From an uncultured Collinsella sp. (GTDB lineage: Bacteria; Actinomycetota; Coriobacteriia; Coriobacteriales; Coriobacteriaceae), in assembly GCA_902494625.1 (NCBI GenBank), contig CABUUB010000003.1, positions 3,905 through 67,904 on the forward strand: a DNA stretch of 64,000 nt, given 5' to 3'. Below the pieces are notes generated by a model. That model was given only the letters and a program-made list of their open reading frames with translations. It made no database searches and was not told the DNA's origin. Positions 41,946 to 50,202 of the stretch are shown piece after piece (positions within the stretch are counted from its first letter, which is position 1; each line of letters begins with the position of its first letter). Made by a program: the position numbers and the translations under genes.

Positions 41946-42374
41946 ATGGCTGAGAAGAAGGTTGCCAACGTCATTAAGCTCCAGATTCCTGCTGGTGCAG
42001 CTAACCCCGCTCCTCCCGTCGGCCCCGCTCTGGGCGCTGCTGGCGTGAACATCATGCAGTTCTGCCAGGCCTTTAACGCCGAGACGCAGGACAAGAAGGG
42101 CGACATCATCCCCGTTGAGATCTCTGTCTACGAGGATAAGTCCTTCTCCTTCATCACCAAGACCCCGCCGGCGGCTCACCTCATCAAGAAGGAGCTGAAC
42201 CTCAAGTCTGGTTCCGCTAAGCCCCAGGCCGACAAGGTTGGTCAGCTCTCCCAGGAGCAGCTCACCAAGATCGCCGAGATCAAGATGCCGGACCTCAATG
42301 CCAACGACATTGACGCCGCCAAGAAGATCATCGCCGGTACCGCCCGTTCCATGGGCGTCACCATCGCTGAGTAG
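41946..42374 (+). CDS. rplK: 50S ribosomal protein L11
   Basis: Forms the GTPase-associated stalk base with 23S rRNA. The 142 residues include [20 protein letters not shown] and [14 protein letters not shown] C-terminal sequence ([15 protein letters not shown]). ATG 41946 is chosen because AAAGGA is properly spaced for it, while the ATG at 41940 is too close. A 120-base leader separates it from nusG. Confidence 0.98.
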   Translation: MAEKKVANVIKLQIPAGAANPAPPVGPALGAAGVNIMQFCQAFNAETQDKKGDIIPVEISVYEDKSFSFITKTPPAAHLIKKELNLKSGSAKPQADKVGQLSQEQLTKIAEIKMPDLNANDIDAAKKIIAGTARSMGVTIAE

Positions 42375-42491
42375 CGATTTCTTATGGTAACGACGGGTGC
42401 TCCGACCGGGGCGCCCGTTAAATGTGTGCAATAGGGCACACGATACGATGTGGGAGGGCTCACGCCCGTTTAACCACAGGAGGTAATGCAC

Positions 42492-43199
42492 ATGGCTAAG
42501 CATGGTAAGAGCTATAACGCCGCTGCCGAGAAGATCGACCGCGCCACGCTCTACACCCCCCTTCAGGCTGCCAAGCTCATCAAGGAGCTCGACACCGCCA
42601 AGTTCGACGAGACCGTCGAGGCCCACTTCCGTCTGGGCATCGATACTCGTAAGGCTGACCAGAACATCCGTGGTTCCATCTCCCTGCCCCACGGCACCGG
42701 CAAGACCGTTCGTGTTGCAGTCTTCGCCGAGGGCGAGAAGGCCCGCGAGGCTGAGGCTGCCGGCGCCGACATCATCGGTTCCGACGAGCTCGTCGCCCAG
42801 ATTCAGAAGGGCGAGATCAACTTCGACGCCGCTATCGCTACGCCGAACATGATGGCCAAGGTTGGCCGCATCGGTAAGATCCTTGGTCCCCGTGGCCTCA
42901 TGCCGAACCCCAAGCTCGGCACCGTGACCATGGACGTCGCCAAGATGGTCTCCGAGCTCAAGGCTGGCCGTGTTGAGTACCGCGCCGACCGCTACGGCAT
43001 CTGCCACGTGCCCCTGGGCAAGAAGTCCTTCTCTGAGCAGCAGCTCGTCGAGAACTACGCTGCCCTGTACACCGAGATCCTGCGCGTCAAGCCCTCTTCT
43101 GCTAAGGGCAAGTACGTCAAGTCCATCTCCGTGTCTTCCACCATGGGCCCTGGCGTCAAGGTCGATCCCGCTGTCCAGCGTGACTTCCTGGCTGAGTAA
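42492..43199 (+). CDS. rplA: 50S ribosomal protein L1
   Basis: Stalk protein that controls tRNA exit and often represses its own operon. The 235 residues show the N-terminus [36 protein letters not shown] sequence, and the C-terminal [19 protein letters not shown] is correctly spaced for ATG 42492. A terminator and a palindrome follow, so rplJ-rplL are not next in this genome. Confidence 0.98.
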   Translation: MAKHGKSYNAAAEKIDRATLYTPLQAAKLIKELDTAKFDETVEAHFRLGIDTRKADQNIRGSISLPHGTGKTVRVAVFAEGEKAREAEAAGADIIGSDELVAQIQKGEINFDAAIATPNMMAKVGRIGKILGPRGLMPNPKLGTVTMDVAKMVSELKAGRVEYRADRYGICHVPLGKKSFSEQQLVENYAALYTEILRVKPSSAKGKYVKSISVSSTMGPGVKVDPAVQRDFLAE

Positions 43200-43234
43200 C
43201 TGCTAGTTACTGCCTGAGCAAAGCAAGCATTGCT

Positions 43235-43275
43235 AAAGAAACCCGGTTCCGCCTCGTGTGGGACCGGGTTTCTTG
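43235..43275 (+). terminator. Terminator of rplA
   Basis: AAGAAACCCGGTTCC pairs with GGACCGGGTTTCTT across a 10-base loop. Confidence 0.85.
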
Positions 43276-43289
43276 CTATCGCGTGCCAA

Positions 43290-43327
43290 AACCACCTCAA
43301 AGGGGACAGGTCCCCTTTGAGGTGGTT
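43290..43327. repeat. GGGACAGG-type palindrome (phosphoesterase 3' end)
   Basis: Perfect 17-bp stem AACCACCTCAAAGGGGA / TCCCCTTTGAGGTGGTT with loop CAGG. The right arm includes two bases of the stop codon (43326-43328) of the minus-strand phosphoesterase gene. On that strand it ends in GGTTTT, so it can act as a terminator. Confidence 0.8.
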
Positions 43328-44036
43328 ACCAGGGTGTTCTGGCGGTAGAGGACTCAATGGCCTCGTGGCGCTTGAGCTCGCGGCGCATGGTTTGCGAGTT
43401 GAGCCAGGCTGCCTGCCAGCCACGGATGGGGTAGCGCGTCTGGTCGAGCTCAAACTGCGTATAGCCGCAGGCGTTGATGATCGTCGTTCCACACACATGC
43501 TGCCGCTCACGCTGAAAATCGTAACCGTAGCTTTGGTGTACATGCCCATGCACCATGTAGTCGGCTCCCCAGGACTCAAGCGCCGTGTTAAAGCACTCAA
43601 ACCCTCGATGCGGTAGATCGTCCAGATCACCCATACCGGCGGCGGGCGCATGGGTAAGCAGAATGTCGCACCCGCCGACCATCCTAACCTTACGCGACAG
43701 CTTACGCATACGCTTGGACATCTCGCGTTCGGTGTACATGTTGGCGCCGTCGCGATAACGCATGGACCCGCCAAGGCCCGCAATGCGAATCCCTCGGTAC
43801 GTGTACACGCTGTCTTCTACGCAGATACATCCGCCCGGTGCATGACGTGCGTAGCGGTCATCGTGATTGCCACGCACGTAGATGAGTGGTTTGTTGATGA
43901 CCGTAACCAAAAACTCAAGATAGTCCGGGTCCAGATCGCCGGCGGACAAAATCAGGTCGACGCCCTCAAAGCGTTCCTTGCGAAAGCACTCCCAAAGGCA
44001 TCGTTCTTCGGTATCGGCTATGGCAAGGATTTTCAT
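43326..44036 (-). CDS. Metallophosphoesterase family protein
   Basis: A 236-residue calcineurin-like phosphoesterase. Metal-ligand motifs are present in order: an ADTEE variant of the usual D-x-H (residues 7-11), SAGDLD, RGNHDDR, LTHAPAAG and VHGHVHQ. The first motif lacks the usual His, which is unusual. It overlaps the upstream BMP-domain gene by four bases (ATGA), so the two are translationally coupled and probably work together. Substrate unknown; relatives cleave cyclic nucleotides or phosphoproteins. Confidence 0.87.
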   Translation of the reverse strand: MKILAIADTEERCLWECFRKERFEGVDLILSAGDLDPDYLEFLVTVINKPLIYVRGNHDDRYARHAPGGCICVEDSVYTYRGIRIAGLGGSMRYRDGANMYTEREMSKRMRKLSRKVRMVGGCDILLTHAPAAGMGDLDDLPHRGFECFNTALESWGADYMVHGHVHQSYGYDFQRERQHVCGTTIINACGYTQFELDQTRYPIRGWQAAWLNSQTMRRELKRHEAIESSTARTPW

Positions 44037-45949
44037 AGGGCAGGGACTTTCGGCTCATCGTCGAGCTGCGGAATGGTGCCTACCACGTTATCCGCCAGCC
44101 AATTCATCTCGACAATCTGCGTGCTCGGCAGCGGAGGGAAGCCTTCGATCTGTACCACGCCGTTCTGACTGTGAAGCTCGCCGCCAAAGGGGTTGATGGA
44201 TCCCTCGACAATGCCGTTGCGGAGCAACTGCACGAGTTTGCGCGTCTGGTAGGGTAGGCCCGGAGCGTAACGGATGTCGATAACGCCGGAGCTCATGCCG
44301 TACCAGTAGTTGACGGCGCGCACTTGGCTGTCATCGCTGGTCTCGTCCCACGTGCCGTGCAGAAGGCTGCGAACGATGAGCTCGTAGTAACGGCCCCAGT
44401 TCCATACCGGCATGGCGATGCCGGAAACCTTGCCATCGACCAGGCGGTGGAGTCCGTAAGCCGTAGGGTCTTCGAGCGACTTTGACATGTCAGCGCCGGT
44501 CATGACGCTCACGCCTTCGCGGCACATGGCCTCGGCAAGACCGCCGGCGGGCACATCGCCCCAGGTGAGGATAATTTGCGCGCGGGGGTCGAGCAGCGAG
44601 GCGCCGATGGCAAAGGCATTGATCTCGCTGAGCGCGCCGGATGCGAAGACCGACGCGTGGTAGCCGATGCGATGGTTGTCCGCCATGCTGGCGGCAAGGG
44701 CGCCCAGGAGGAACTTGGCCTCGTACATCTTGCCAAAGTACGAACGGACGCTTTGGTGGGGAAGGCCGATAGAGCAGTTAAGGAACCGAACCTGGGGATA
44801 CTCAACGGCAGCTCTGAGCGTGTATTCCATCAGGCGGTGCGAGGTCGAGAAGATGACGTTGTCTCCATGTTTGACAGCCGTTTCCACGGCGGCGTAGAAC
44901 ACGTCCGGATCGTGACAGTCCTCGAACGCCTCGGTGCGCACGATGCCGTCAAAGTGCTCATCGAGATACTGACGCCCTTGGTCGTGCAGACTGTCCCAGC
45001 TCGACGCCGCACAGGGGAACTCATGGATAAAGGCGATACGCAGGGGGTTGGCCGCCGAATAGACAGTCTTGCCCATAAAGAAGTTGAGCACGCCAGAGGT
45101 GGACTTGGCGGGCGACTCCCCCTCATCGACGCTCGGCGCTTCGACAAGATCGACCTTGTCCTCGTCATTTTTGCCGGCAATGACCAGCTCGCGCCAAATC
45201 TTGCACAGGCGGTTTACGACGATATCCGTCGGCGTATCCAGCAGGCGGTCCTGGTTGTACACATTGAGGTAAACGAGCATGGCGTCGGCGGGCGTAATGT
45301 CCAGGTGGTCGCCGCCTGCGCGAAGGTAGGCGCGCTTAAAGAGCAGGAAGGTGTGGCGCAGGTAGTCGACCTTTTTCTGCGGCCATTTTTCGATAAGGTT
45401 CTGACCGAGCATCTTGGCGAGCGTCTCGTAGCTTCCCTCACGCGAGAACTCGATCTCGTATAGGGGGCAGACGCGCCAAAACGCGCAGAATTCACCGTAC
45501 AGGCGGCTTTCGACGGAATCCCATGTGCCGGGGTAGAGACGGGTAACCCTGGCCGAAACCGTTGGAGCGTCCAGGAATTTGAGGACACTGACGCGTTTGT
45601 TGCCTTCCTGGACATAGAACCGATGCATGAACTCGGTGACGATGATGGGGTCGCGATAGCCCTCGGTTACCTGGATATCGTAGAGGTTGGACCACTTGCG
45701 GGCGAACTCGGTGTTAAACGGCAGCAGGGGCATAAAGTTGCATGAAAAGGCGGACTGACGGCCTTTGGTGACCGTGCCGACGACCATTTCGAGCGGAATA
45801 TCCCGCAGGCCGACGCTCACTCGCTGACCTAAGGGGAGCTGAGCAACCAAGCTATCGAGGTCCGTAAGGTATGGATGCTCGCTTTGGCTAATGGCGCGAC
45901 GGCGTCCCTGCTCGCCGCGCTTGCGTGCTTGACGATAGGCCTCTTCCAT
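44033..45949 (-). CDS. BMP-domain protein with ParB-like N-terminal region, no signal peptide
   Basis: A 638-residue protein. The C-terminal part (about 300-600) resembles the Bmp/PnrA purine-nucleoside-binding fold: LRIAFIHEFPCAASSWD, FGKMYEAKFLLGALAASMAD and LTWGDVPAGGLAEAM. The N-terminal half contains IIVTEFMHRFYVQEGNKRVSVLKFL, similar to the ParB/sulfiredoxin-like EGNxRV segment. There is no signal peptide or lipobox, so it should be cytoplasmic, unlike transport lipoproteins of the family. GGGAG precedes the ATG. It is coupled to the phosphoesterase gene. A nucleoside-sensing role is my inference. Confidence 0.75.
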   Translation of the reverse strand: MEEAYRQARKRGEQGRRRAISQSEHPYLTDLDSLVAQLPLGQRVSVGLRDIPLEMVVGTVTKGRQSAFSCNFMPLLPFNTEFARKWSNLYDIQVTEGYRDPIIVTEFMHRFYVQEGNKRVSVLKFLDAPTVSARVTRLYPGTWDSVESRLYGEFCAFWRVCPLYEIEFSREGSYETLAKMLGQNLIEKWPQKKVDYLRHTFLLFKRAYLRAGGDHLDITPADAMLVYLNVYNQDRLLDTPTDIVVNRLCKIWRELVIAGKNDEDKVDLVEAPSVDEGESPAKSTSGVLNFFMGKTVYSAANPLRIAFIHEFPCAASSWDSLHDQGRQYLDEHFDGIVRTEAFEDCHDPDVFYAAVETAVKHGDNVIFSTSHRLMEYTLRAAVEYPQVRFLNCSIGLPHQSVRSYFGKMYEAKFLLGALAASMADNHRIGYHASVFASGALSEINAFAIGASLLDPRAQIILTWGDVPAGGLAEAMCREGVSVMTGADMSKSLEDPTAYGLHRLVDGKVSGIAMPVWNWGRYYELIVRSLLHGTWDETSDDSQVRAVNYWYGMSSGVIDIRYAPGLPYQTRKLVQLLRNGIVEGSINPFGGELHSQNGVVQIEGFPPLPSTQIVEMNWLADNVVGTIPQLDDEPKVPAL

Positions 45950-46005
45950 GGTGTCTACTCCCTTAGTCGTTTAAACAACGATATGAACCATGGTACCACG
46001 AATGA

Positions 46006-46044
46006 AAACCACTACAAAGATGCCTGTCCCCTTTGCGGTGGTTT
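46006..46044. repeat. GGGACAGG-type palindrome (MscS 3' end)
   Basis: AAACCACTACAAAG and CTTTGCGGTGGTTT pair at 12 of 14 positions. On the minus strand it reads from the mscS stop codon through CAAAGGGGACAGGC and ends in GGTTTTC. Confidence 0.75.
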
Positions 46045-46810
46045 AGGCGATGATGGGGGCGATGGCGCGGATGCAGGCGTCGGCTGCCGTGAAAGTAGTG
46101 CTGTCGTCGCTGACGATAAAGATGATCTTTCCTTTGATGCCAAAGTCGCCGATTTCGCTAAAGAGTACGTAGGGCTCCTTGTCAAAGCCCGAGATGGGCG
46201 AGACGGCCGTTTTGGTTGCGCTCGTGAGCTCGTCTGCCAGCACGTCAAGGGAGGCCCACTTAGACGTGTCCTTTACGGCAACGGGCACGGCCACGCGCCC
46301 AAAGGGCATCAAATGCACGAGCGTGTTCTTGGAGATGTTGGAATTGGGCACAATGATGGTCTGTCCACAGGCATCCTCAATCGTCGTATGACGCCAAGTG
46401 ATGTCTTGGACAACGCCGGATACGCCGCCGACCTCGATATTGTCGCCGGGTTTGATGATGCCCATAAAGGTCACCTGCATGCCGCCGATAAGGTTTGATA
46501 GCGTGTCCTGAAAGCCGAGCGAGATGGCGATGCCGCCGACGCCAAGAGCGGCGACGAGGGCGTTTGCATTAATGCCAAAACAGTTGTCGAGGATAAAGCT
46601 GCCGCCAATCATCCAGATGACGGCGCGCGCGATGTTGATGAAGATACTCGATGCCGGAAGCGGGTTATCGTCTCGGTTAAGCAGATGGTTCAGGGTCTTG
46701 GATACGACCTTGGCGGCGACGGCGGTGCCTATCGCCAAGATGACGGCCCAGATGATGTTGTGGACCCACCGTTGCTCAAAGAAATGAAGAATCGGCTCAA
46801 ACAATTCCAT
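46043..46810 (-). CDS. Small-conductance mechanosensitive channel (MscS family)
   Basis: Releases solutes on hypo-osmotic shock. The 255 residues have membrane helices at about 15-37 and 57-100, the pore helix with ALVAALGVGGIAISLGFQDTLSN, and the beta domain (GDNIEVGGVSGVVQDITWRHT). It has the compact three-helix form. AAGGAGG precedes the ATG by 10 bases. Upstream there is a hairpin and a vestigial signal-peptide-like reading frame. Its stop codon lies in a palindrome. Confidence 0.9.
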   Translation of the reverse strand: MELFEPILHFFEQRWVHNIIWAVILAIGTAVAAKVVSKTLNHLLNRDDNPLPASSIFINIARAVIWMIGGSFILDNCFGINANALVAALGVGGIAISLGFQDTLSNLIGGMQVTFMGIIKPGDNIEVGGVSGVVQDITWRHTTIEDACGQTIIVPNSNISKNTLVHLMPFGRVAVPVAVKDTSKWASLDVLADELTSATKTAVSPISGFDKEPYVLFSEIGDFGIKGKIIFIVSDDSTTFTAADACIRAIAPIIA

Positions 46811-46859
46811 GTAGGGAAAACCTCCTTATGATCGTCCAACCATGATACCCACCAAGAAG

Positions 46860-46882
46860 CCCGTCCGATCACATCGGACGGG
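46860..46882 (-). terminator. Hairpin upstream of the MscS gene
   Basis: CCCGTCCGAT / ATCGGACGGG with a three-base loop; minus-strand continuation CTTCTTGG. It lies between the MscS start and a degenerate secreted-protein-like stretch, and may be the terminator of that lost gene. Confidence 0.55.
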
Positions 46883-46990
46883 CCGATAACTTGAGATGGG
46901 GTGGCCGCGGTGGCGTAAGCTGGGGCGCCGGCGAGCACGCCGGCAAGGAGTGCGGCGGTCAAGGCGAGACGGGGAAGAGAGCTTCTCGTG
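46883..46990 (-). pseudogene. Vestigial signal-peptide coding stretch
   Basis: The minus strand encodes TRSSLPRLALTAALLAGVLA followed by GAPAYATAATP, a classical Sec signal peptide with an AxA cleavage site. There is no ATG, GTG or ribosome site in frame upstream of it, and the frame soon runs through a terminator hairpin. It is best read as the stump of a lost secreted-protein gene; this is tentative. Confidence 0.35.
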
Positions 46991-47052
46991 GCAGTTTCCT
47001 TAGTCCTTAACCAGTAGTTCCTGCTGACGCTGGATTATCGACATAATATGCG

Positions 47053-47092
47053 AAAACCGCCGCAAGGGCCTCTGTCCCTTTGCGGCGGTTTT
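47053..47092. repeat. GGGACAG-type palindrome, tandem copy
   Basis: AAAACCGCCGCAAGGG and CCCTTTGCGGCGGTTTT form a 16-bp stem with one bulged base around CCTCTGT. It lies 15 bases from the next member of the family. Confidence 0.75.
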
Positions 47093-47100
47093 GGCGTTTG

Positions 47101-47149
47101 CGCAGATAAAACCTACCAAAATAAACCTGTCCCTTTTTGGCAGGTTTTA
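47101..47149. repeat. GGGACAGG-type palindrome, second 46-bp copy
   Basis: Bases 47101-47146 are the exact reverse complement of 13112-13157. The palindrome overlaps the stop codon (47147-47149) of the minus-strand ABC ATPase gene, just as the first copy overlaps that of rph. Confidence 0.85.
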
Positions 47150-47941
47150 GCTTAGCAGCATGCGGTCGTTGGCGAGCTCGCCGCCCGAGACCTCCTCGAA
47201 CTTCTGCAGCAGGTCGGCCACGGTGAGCGACTTCTTCTCGTCGCCGGCCACGTCGTAGATCACATGGCCCTCGTGCATCATGATCAGACGGTTGCCCAGA
47301 CGGATGGCGTCGTTCATGTTGTGCGTGACCATGAGCGTGGTCAGGTGGTTCTCGTCGACGATCTCCTCGGTCAGGTTGAGCACCTTAGAGGCCGTCTTGG
47401 GGTCGAGGGCCGCGGTGTGCTCGTCGAGCAGCAGCAGGCGCGGCCTGGTGAGCGTGGCCATCAACAGGGTGAGTGCCTGGCGCTGGCCGCCCGAGAGCAG
47501 GCCGACCTTGGCGTTGAGACGCGTGTCCAGACCAAGGTCCAGGCGCTTGAGCAGCTCAACGTACTCATCTTTCTCGGCCTTGGTGACGCCCCACGAAAGG
47601 CCGCGACGCTGGCCGCGACGCTTGGCGAGGGCCAGGTTCTCGGCGATTTGCATGTCGGCAGCGGTACCGCGCATGGGGTCCTGAAACACGCGGCCCAGGT
47701 ACTTGGCGCGCTGCGACTCGCTCAGGCGCGAGATGTCGGTGCCGTCGAGCTCAATAACGCCCGAATCGAGCGGGTACACGCCGGCGATCATGTTGAGCAG
47801 CGTGGACTTGCCGGCGCCGTTGCCGCCGATCACGGTTACAAAGTCGCCGTCATTCAGGGTGAGGTCGACGCCGGTGAGCGCGCGCTTCTCGGTGACGGTG
47901 CCCTTGTTAAAGGTCTTCTTGACGTGCGAGAGCTTAAGCAT
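47147..47941 (-). CDS. ABC transporter ATP-binding protein (TrpZ-like)
   Basis: ATPase of a three-gene ABC importer. The 264 residues have Walker A GGNGAGKST, the Q-loop region RVFQDPMRG, signature LLSGGQRQAL, Walker B LLLLDEHTAALDP and the switch His in VTHNM. It uses the ATG at 47941, with GGGGG nine bases before it, overlapping the end of the permease gene. The set of substrate-binding lipoprotein (PF04392 type), BPD_transp_2-type permease and ATPase matches TrpXYZ-like importers of aromatic amino acids, though the substrate is not proven. Confidence 0.9.
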   Translation of the reverse strand: MLKLSHVKKTFNKGTVTEKRALTGVDLTLNDGDFVTVIGGNGAGKSTLLNMIAGVYPLDSGVIELDGTDISRLSESQRAKYLGRVFQDPMRGTAADMQIAENLALAKRRGQRRGLSWGVTKAEKDEYVELLKRLDLGLDTRLNAKVGLLSGGQRQALTLLMATLTRPRLLLLDEHTAALDPKTASKVLNLTEEIVDENHLTTLMVTHNMNDAIRLGNRLIMMHEGHVIYDVAGDEKKSLTVADLLQKFEEVSGGELANDRMLLS

Positions 47942-48857
47942 CTGCCTCATCCCCCTTCGTGTAGGAGCTGCGGAGCTTATAGCGCTCCCAAACCACGGGT
48001 ACGCACAGGGCCACAGCGACAATTACGGCGGAAAGCAGCTTCATGTCGTTGGCGTCCATGCCCAACTGCAGCACGATGGCGCGGATAAGGAAGTACACCA
48101 CGGAGCCAAAGACGGCGGAGGCAAGACGGACGCTAAACTGCGTGAGGCCGCCGGGCAGCAGACGGCCGAGCACCTCACCGATAACAATGGCGGCAAGACC
48201 GATAACGATGGCACCGGTGCCCATACCAATGTCGGCATACTTTTGGCTCTGGCAGATGAGCGCGCCCGAAAGGCCGATGAGGGCGTTGGAGAGCACGAGG
48301 GCGATCATCTTGGTGGAGTTGGTGTTGACGCCCAGGGCGCGGATCATGTACTCGTTGTTGCCGGTGGCGCGCAGCGCCGAGCCAATCTCGGTGCCAAAGA
48401 ACCAATACAGGATGGCAACGATAGCCACGGCGAGCAGGATGCCCAAGATGATGGCAACGGTGGACTGCGGCAGGCCGGTCATATTGCTGACGGCCGAAAA
48501 CACGGTGCCCTTGGCAAGAATTGGCGTATTGGACTTGCCCATGATGCGCAGGTTGATGGACCACAGGCTGATCTGGGTGAGGATTCCGGCGAGGATCGCG
48601 GGAATCTCGAAGACGGTGGTCAAAATGCCCGTGACGGCACCCGCGATGGCGCCGGCGCACATACCGGCCAGCACGGCGAGCAGCGGGTCGACGTTGTTAT
48701 TGACGATGAGCACAGCGCAGACGCAGCCGCCGAGGGCAAAGCTGCCGTCGCAGGTCATATCGGGAATGTCGAGCAGGCGGAACGTGATAAACACGCCAAG
48801 CACCATAATGCCCCAGAGGACGCCCTGCGAAACGGCGCCCTGCAATGCAATGAGCAT
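47934..48857 (-). CDS. ABC transporter permease (TrpY-like)
   Basis: A 307-residue integral membrane permease of the branched-chain/ribose type with about eight to nine helices (WGIMVLGVFITFRLLDIPDM; GALIATGNNEYMIRALGVN-like cytoplasmic loop with EAA-like role). AGGAGG lies eight bases before the ATG. It overlaps the ATPase gene and follows the binding-protein gene by about 200 bases that include a hairpin. Confidence 0.9.
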   Translation of the reverse strand: MLIALQGAVSQGVLWGIMVLGVFITFRLLDIPDMTCDGSFALGGCVCAVLIVNNNVDPLLAVLAGMCAGAIAGAVTGILTTVFEIPAILAGILTQISLWSINLRIMGKSNTPILAKGTVFSAVSNMTGLPQSTVAIILGILLAVAIVAILYWFFGTEIGSALRATGNNEYMIRALGVNTNSTKMIALVLSNALIGLSGALICQSQKYADIGMGTGAIVIGLAAIVIGEVLGRLLPGGLTQFSVRLASAVFGSVVYFLIRAIVLQLGMDANDMKLLSAVIVAVALCVPVVWERYKLRSSYTKGDEADA

Positions 48858-48961
48858 GCTTCATACCTCCTAGGATAGGGTGGACACGTGATTCACCATA
48901 ATAGCGGTAACAATGCATAGAAGAGCTGCGGACAGACGTTTTGTTTTACCTGAAACAAGCA

Positions 48962-48993
48962 GGGCGGACGCCGGTCTACAGCGCCCGCCCCTG
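48962..48993 (-). terminator. Hairpin between binding-protein and permease genes
   Basis: Minus-strand GGGCGGGCGC / GGCGTCCGCCC stem with weak T content after it. It may reduce permease and ATPase transcription relative to the binding protein. Confidence 0.5.
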
Positions 48994-49060
48994 TGGCTCA
49001 GATATTGAATAACGCAGCTAAAGCGCGAGCACGGGCTCTAGACGCATGCCGCGTATAGCA

Positions 49061-50041
49061 TTACGCGTCCAGAGCGGAAAGGTCGATGCCCAGGGCCTCG
49101 GCCATCTCGTCGTTCTTGACGACGACCAGGTCCTTGCTCGAGAGGTGCTTGATAGGCATGTCTTCGGGCTTGGCCTCGCCCTTCAGAATCTTGACGGCCA
49201 TCTCGCCCGCGGCGTAGCCCAGATCCTCGTAATTGATGGAGAGGGTGAACAGGCCGCCGGCCATGCACATGCCCTCCTCGCCAGTCACGAAGGGAAGCTT
49301 GTTCTCCTTGCAGATCTGGCCCACCTGCGAGGCGCCCGCGGCGATGGTGTTGTCGGTGGGGGAGTACAGCGCGTCGACCTTGCCCACGGCAGACTCGACG
49401 ACGGACTGAATCTCGTTGGAGCTCGAGACGGTGAAATCGGTGTACTCGAGGCCCAGCTTGTCGAGCTCCTTCTTGGCGGCCTTGATCTGGACGTCGGAGT
49501 TGGACTCGGCGGTGCAGTAGAGCAGGCCGACCTTTTTAACGTCGGGCAGGACCTTCTGCATCATCTCGAGCTGCTCGGCGACCGGGGTGAGGTCGGAAGC
49601 GCCCGTGACGTTGGTGCCGGGCTTGTCGTTGTCCTGGACCAGGCCGGAGGCGGCGTAGTCGGTGATGGCGCAGCCCACGATGGGGATATCGGCCGTGGCG
49701 CCGGCGGCAGCCTGCGCGGCGGGCGTGGCGATGGCATAAATCAGGTTGACGTTGTCGCCCACAAACTTGTCAGCAATGGACTTACACGTGGACTGGTCGT
49801 TCTGGGCGTTCTTCTGGTCGATCTTGACCTTAAGGCCGCTCTCCTTGATGGCCTTGACAAAGCCGTCGTTGGCGGCGTCGAGTGCGGAGTGCTCGGTGAG
49901 CTGCAGAACGCCGACGGTGTAGTCGGAACCGGCGGCAGCAGAGCCGGAACCAGAGTTGCCGCCGCATCCGGCGAGCGGAGCGAGCGCGAGCAGGCCAGCA
50001 GAGACCAGAAGGCTCCTGCGGCTGATGGTGATGTCCTTCAT
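49061..50041 (-). CDS. ABC transporter substrate-binding lipoprotein (TrpX-like)
   Basis: A 326-residue lipoprotein of the ABC_sub_bind (PF04392) family. The signal peptide has a twin arginine (ISRRSLLVSAGLLALAPLAGC) with lipidation at Cys26, so Tat export is possible. The mature part contains YTVGVLQLTEHSALDAANDG and VDALYSPTDNTIAAGASQVG. GGGGGG precedes ATG 50041; an earlier in-frame ATG would bury the signal. Promoter-proximal member of the importer set, expected ligand an aromatic amino acid or similar small molecule. Confidence 0.9.
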   Translation of the reverse strand: MKDITISRRSLLVSAGLLALAPLAGCGGNSGSGSAAAGSDYTVGVLQLTEHSALDAANDGFVKAIKESGLKVKIDQKNAQNDQSTCKSIADKFVGDNVNLIYAIATPAAQAAAGATADIPIVGCAITDYAASGLVQDNDKPGTNVTGASDLTPVAEQLEMMQKVLPDVKKVGLLYCTAESNSDVQIKAAKKELDKLGLEYTDFTVSSSNEIQSVVESAVGKVDALYSPTDNTIAAGASQVGQICKENKLPFVTGEEGMCMAGGLFTLSINYEDLGYAAGEMAVKILKGEAKPEDMPIKHLSSKDLVVVKNDEMAEALGIDLSALDA

Positions 50042-50202
50042 ATCGTTACCCCCCAGTATAGAAATGGCTGGAAACACTGCACTCAAACAAAGTGCAAGTG
50101 TAACTATAGTAGCGCGGATGTCCATTTTTACAATAACTTGGCGGGTTTTTTAATACAGAACCGGATGGGCGGTACGGGTAGTTGAATGGACGGCGGAGGT
50201 TC

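Noticed and set aside
46729..46962. 77-codon minus-strand gene starting at TTG before mscS
   Set aside because: No ribosome site, crosses a terminator hairpin and overlaps the mscS start out of frame. Only its signal-peptide-like part is kept, as a vestige.
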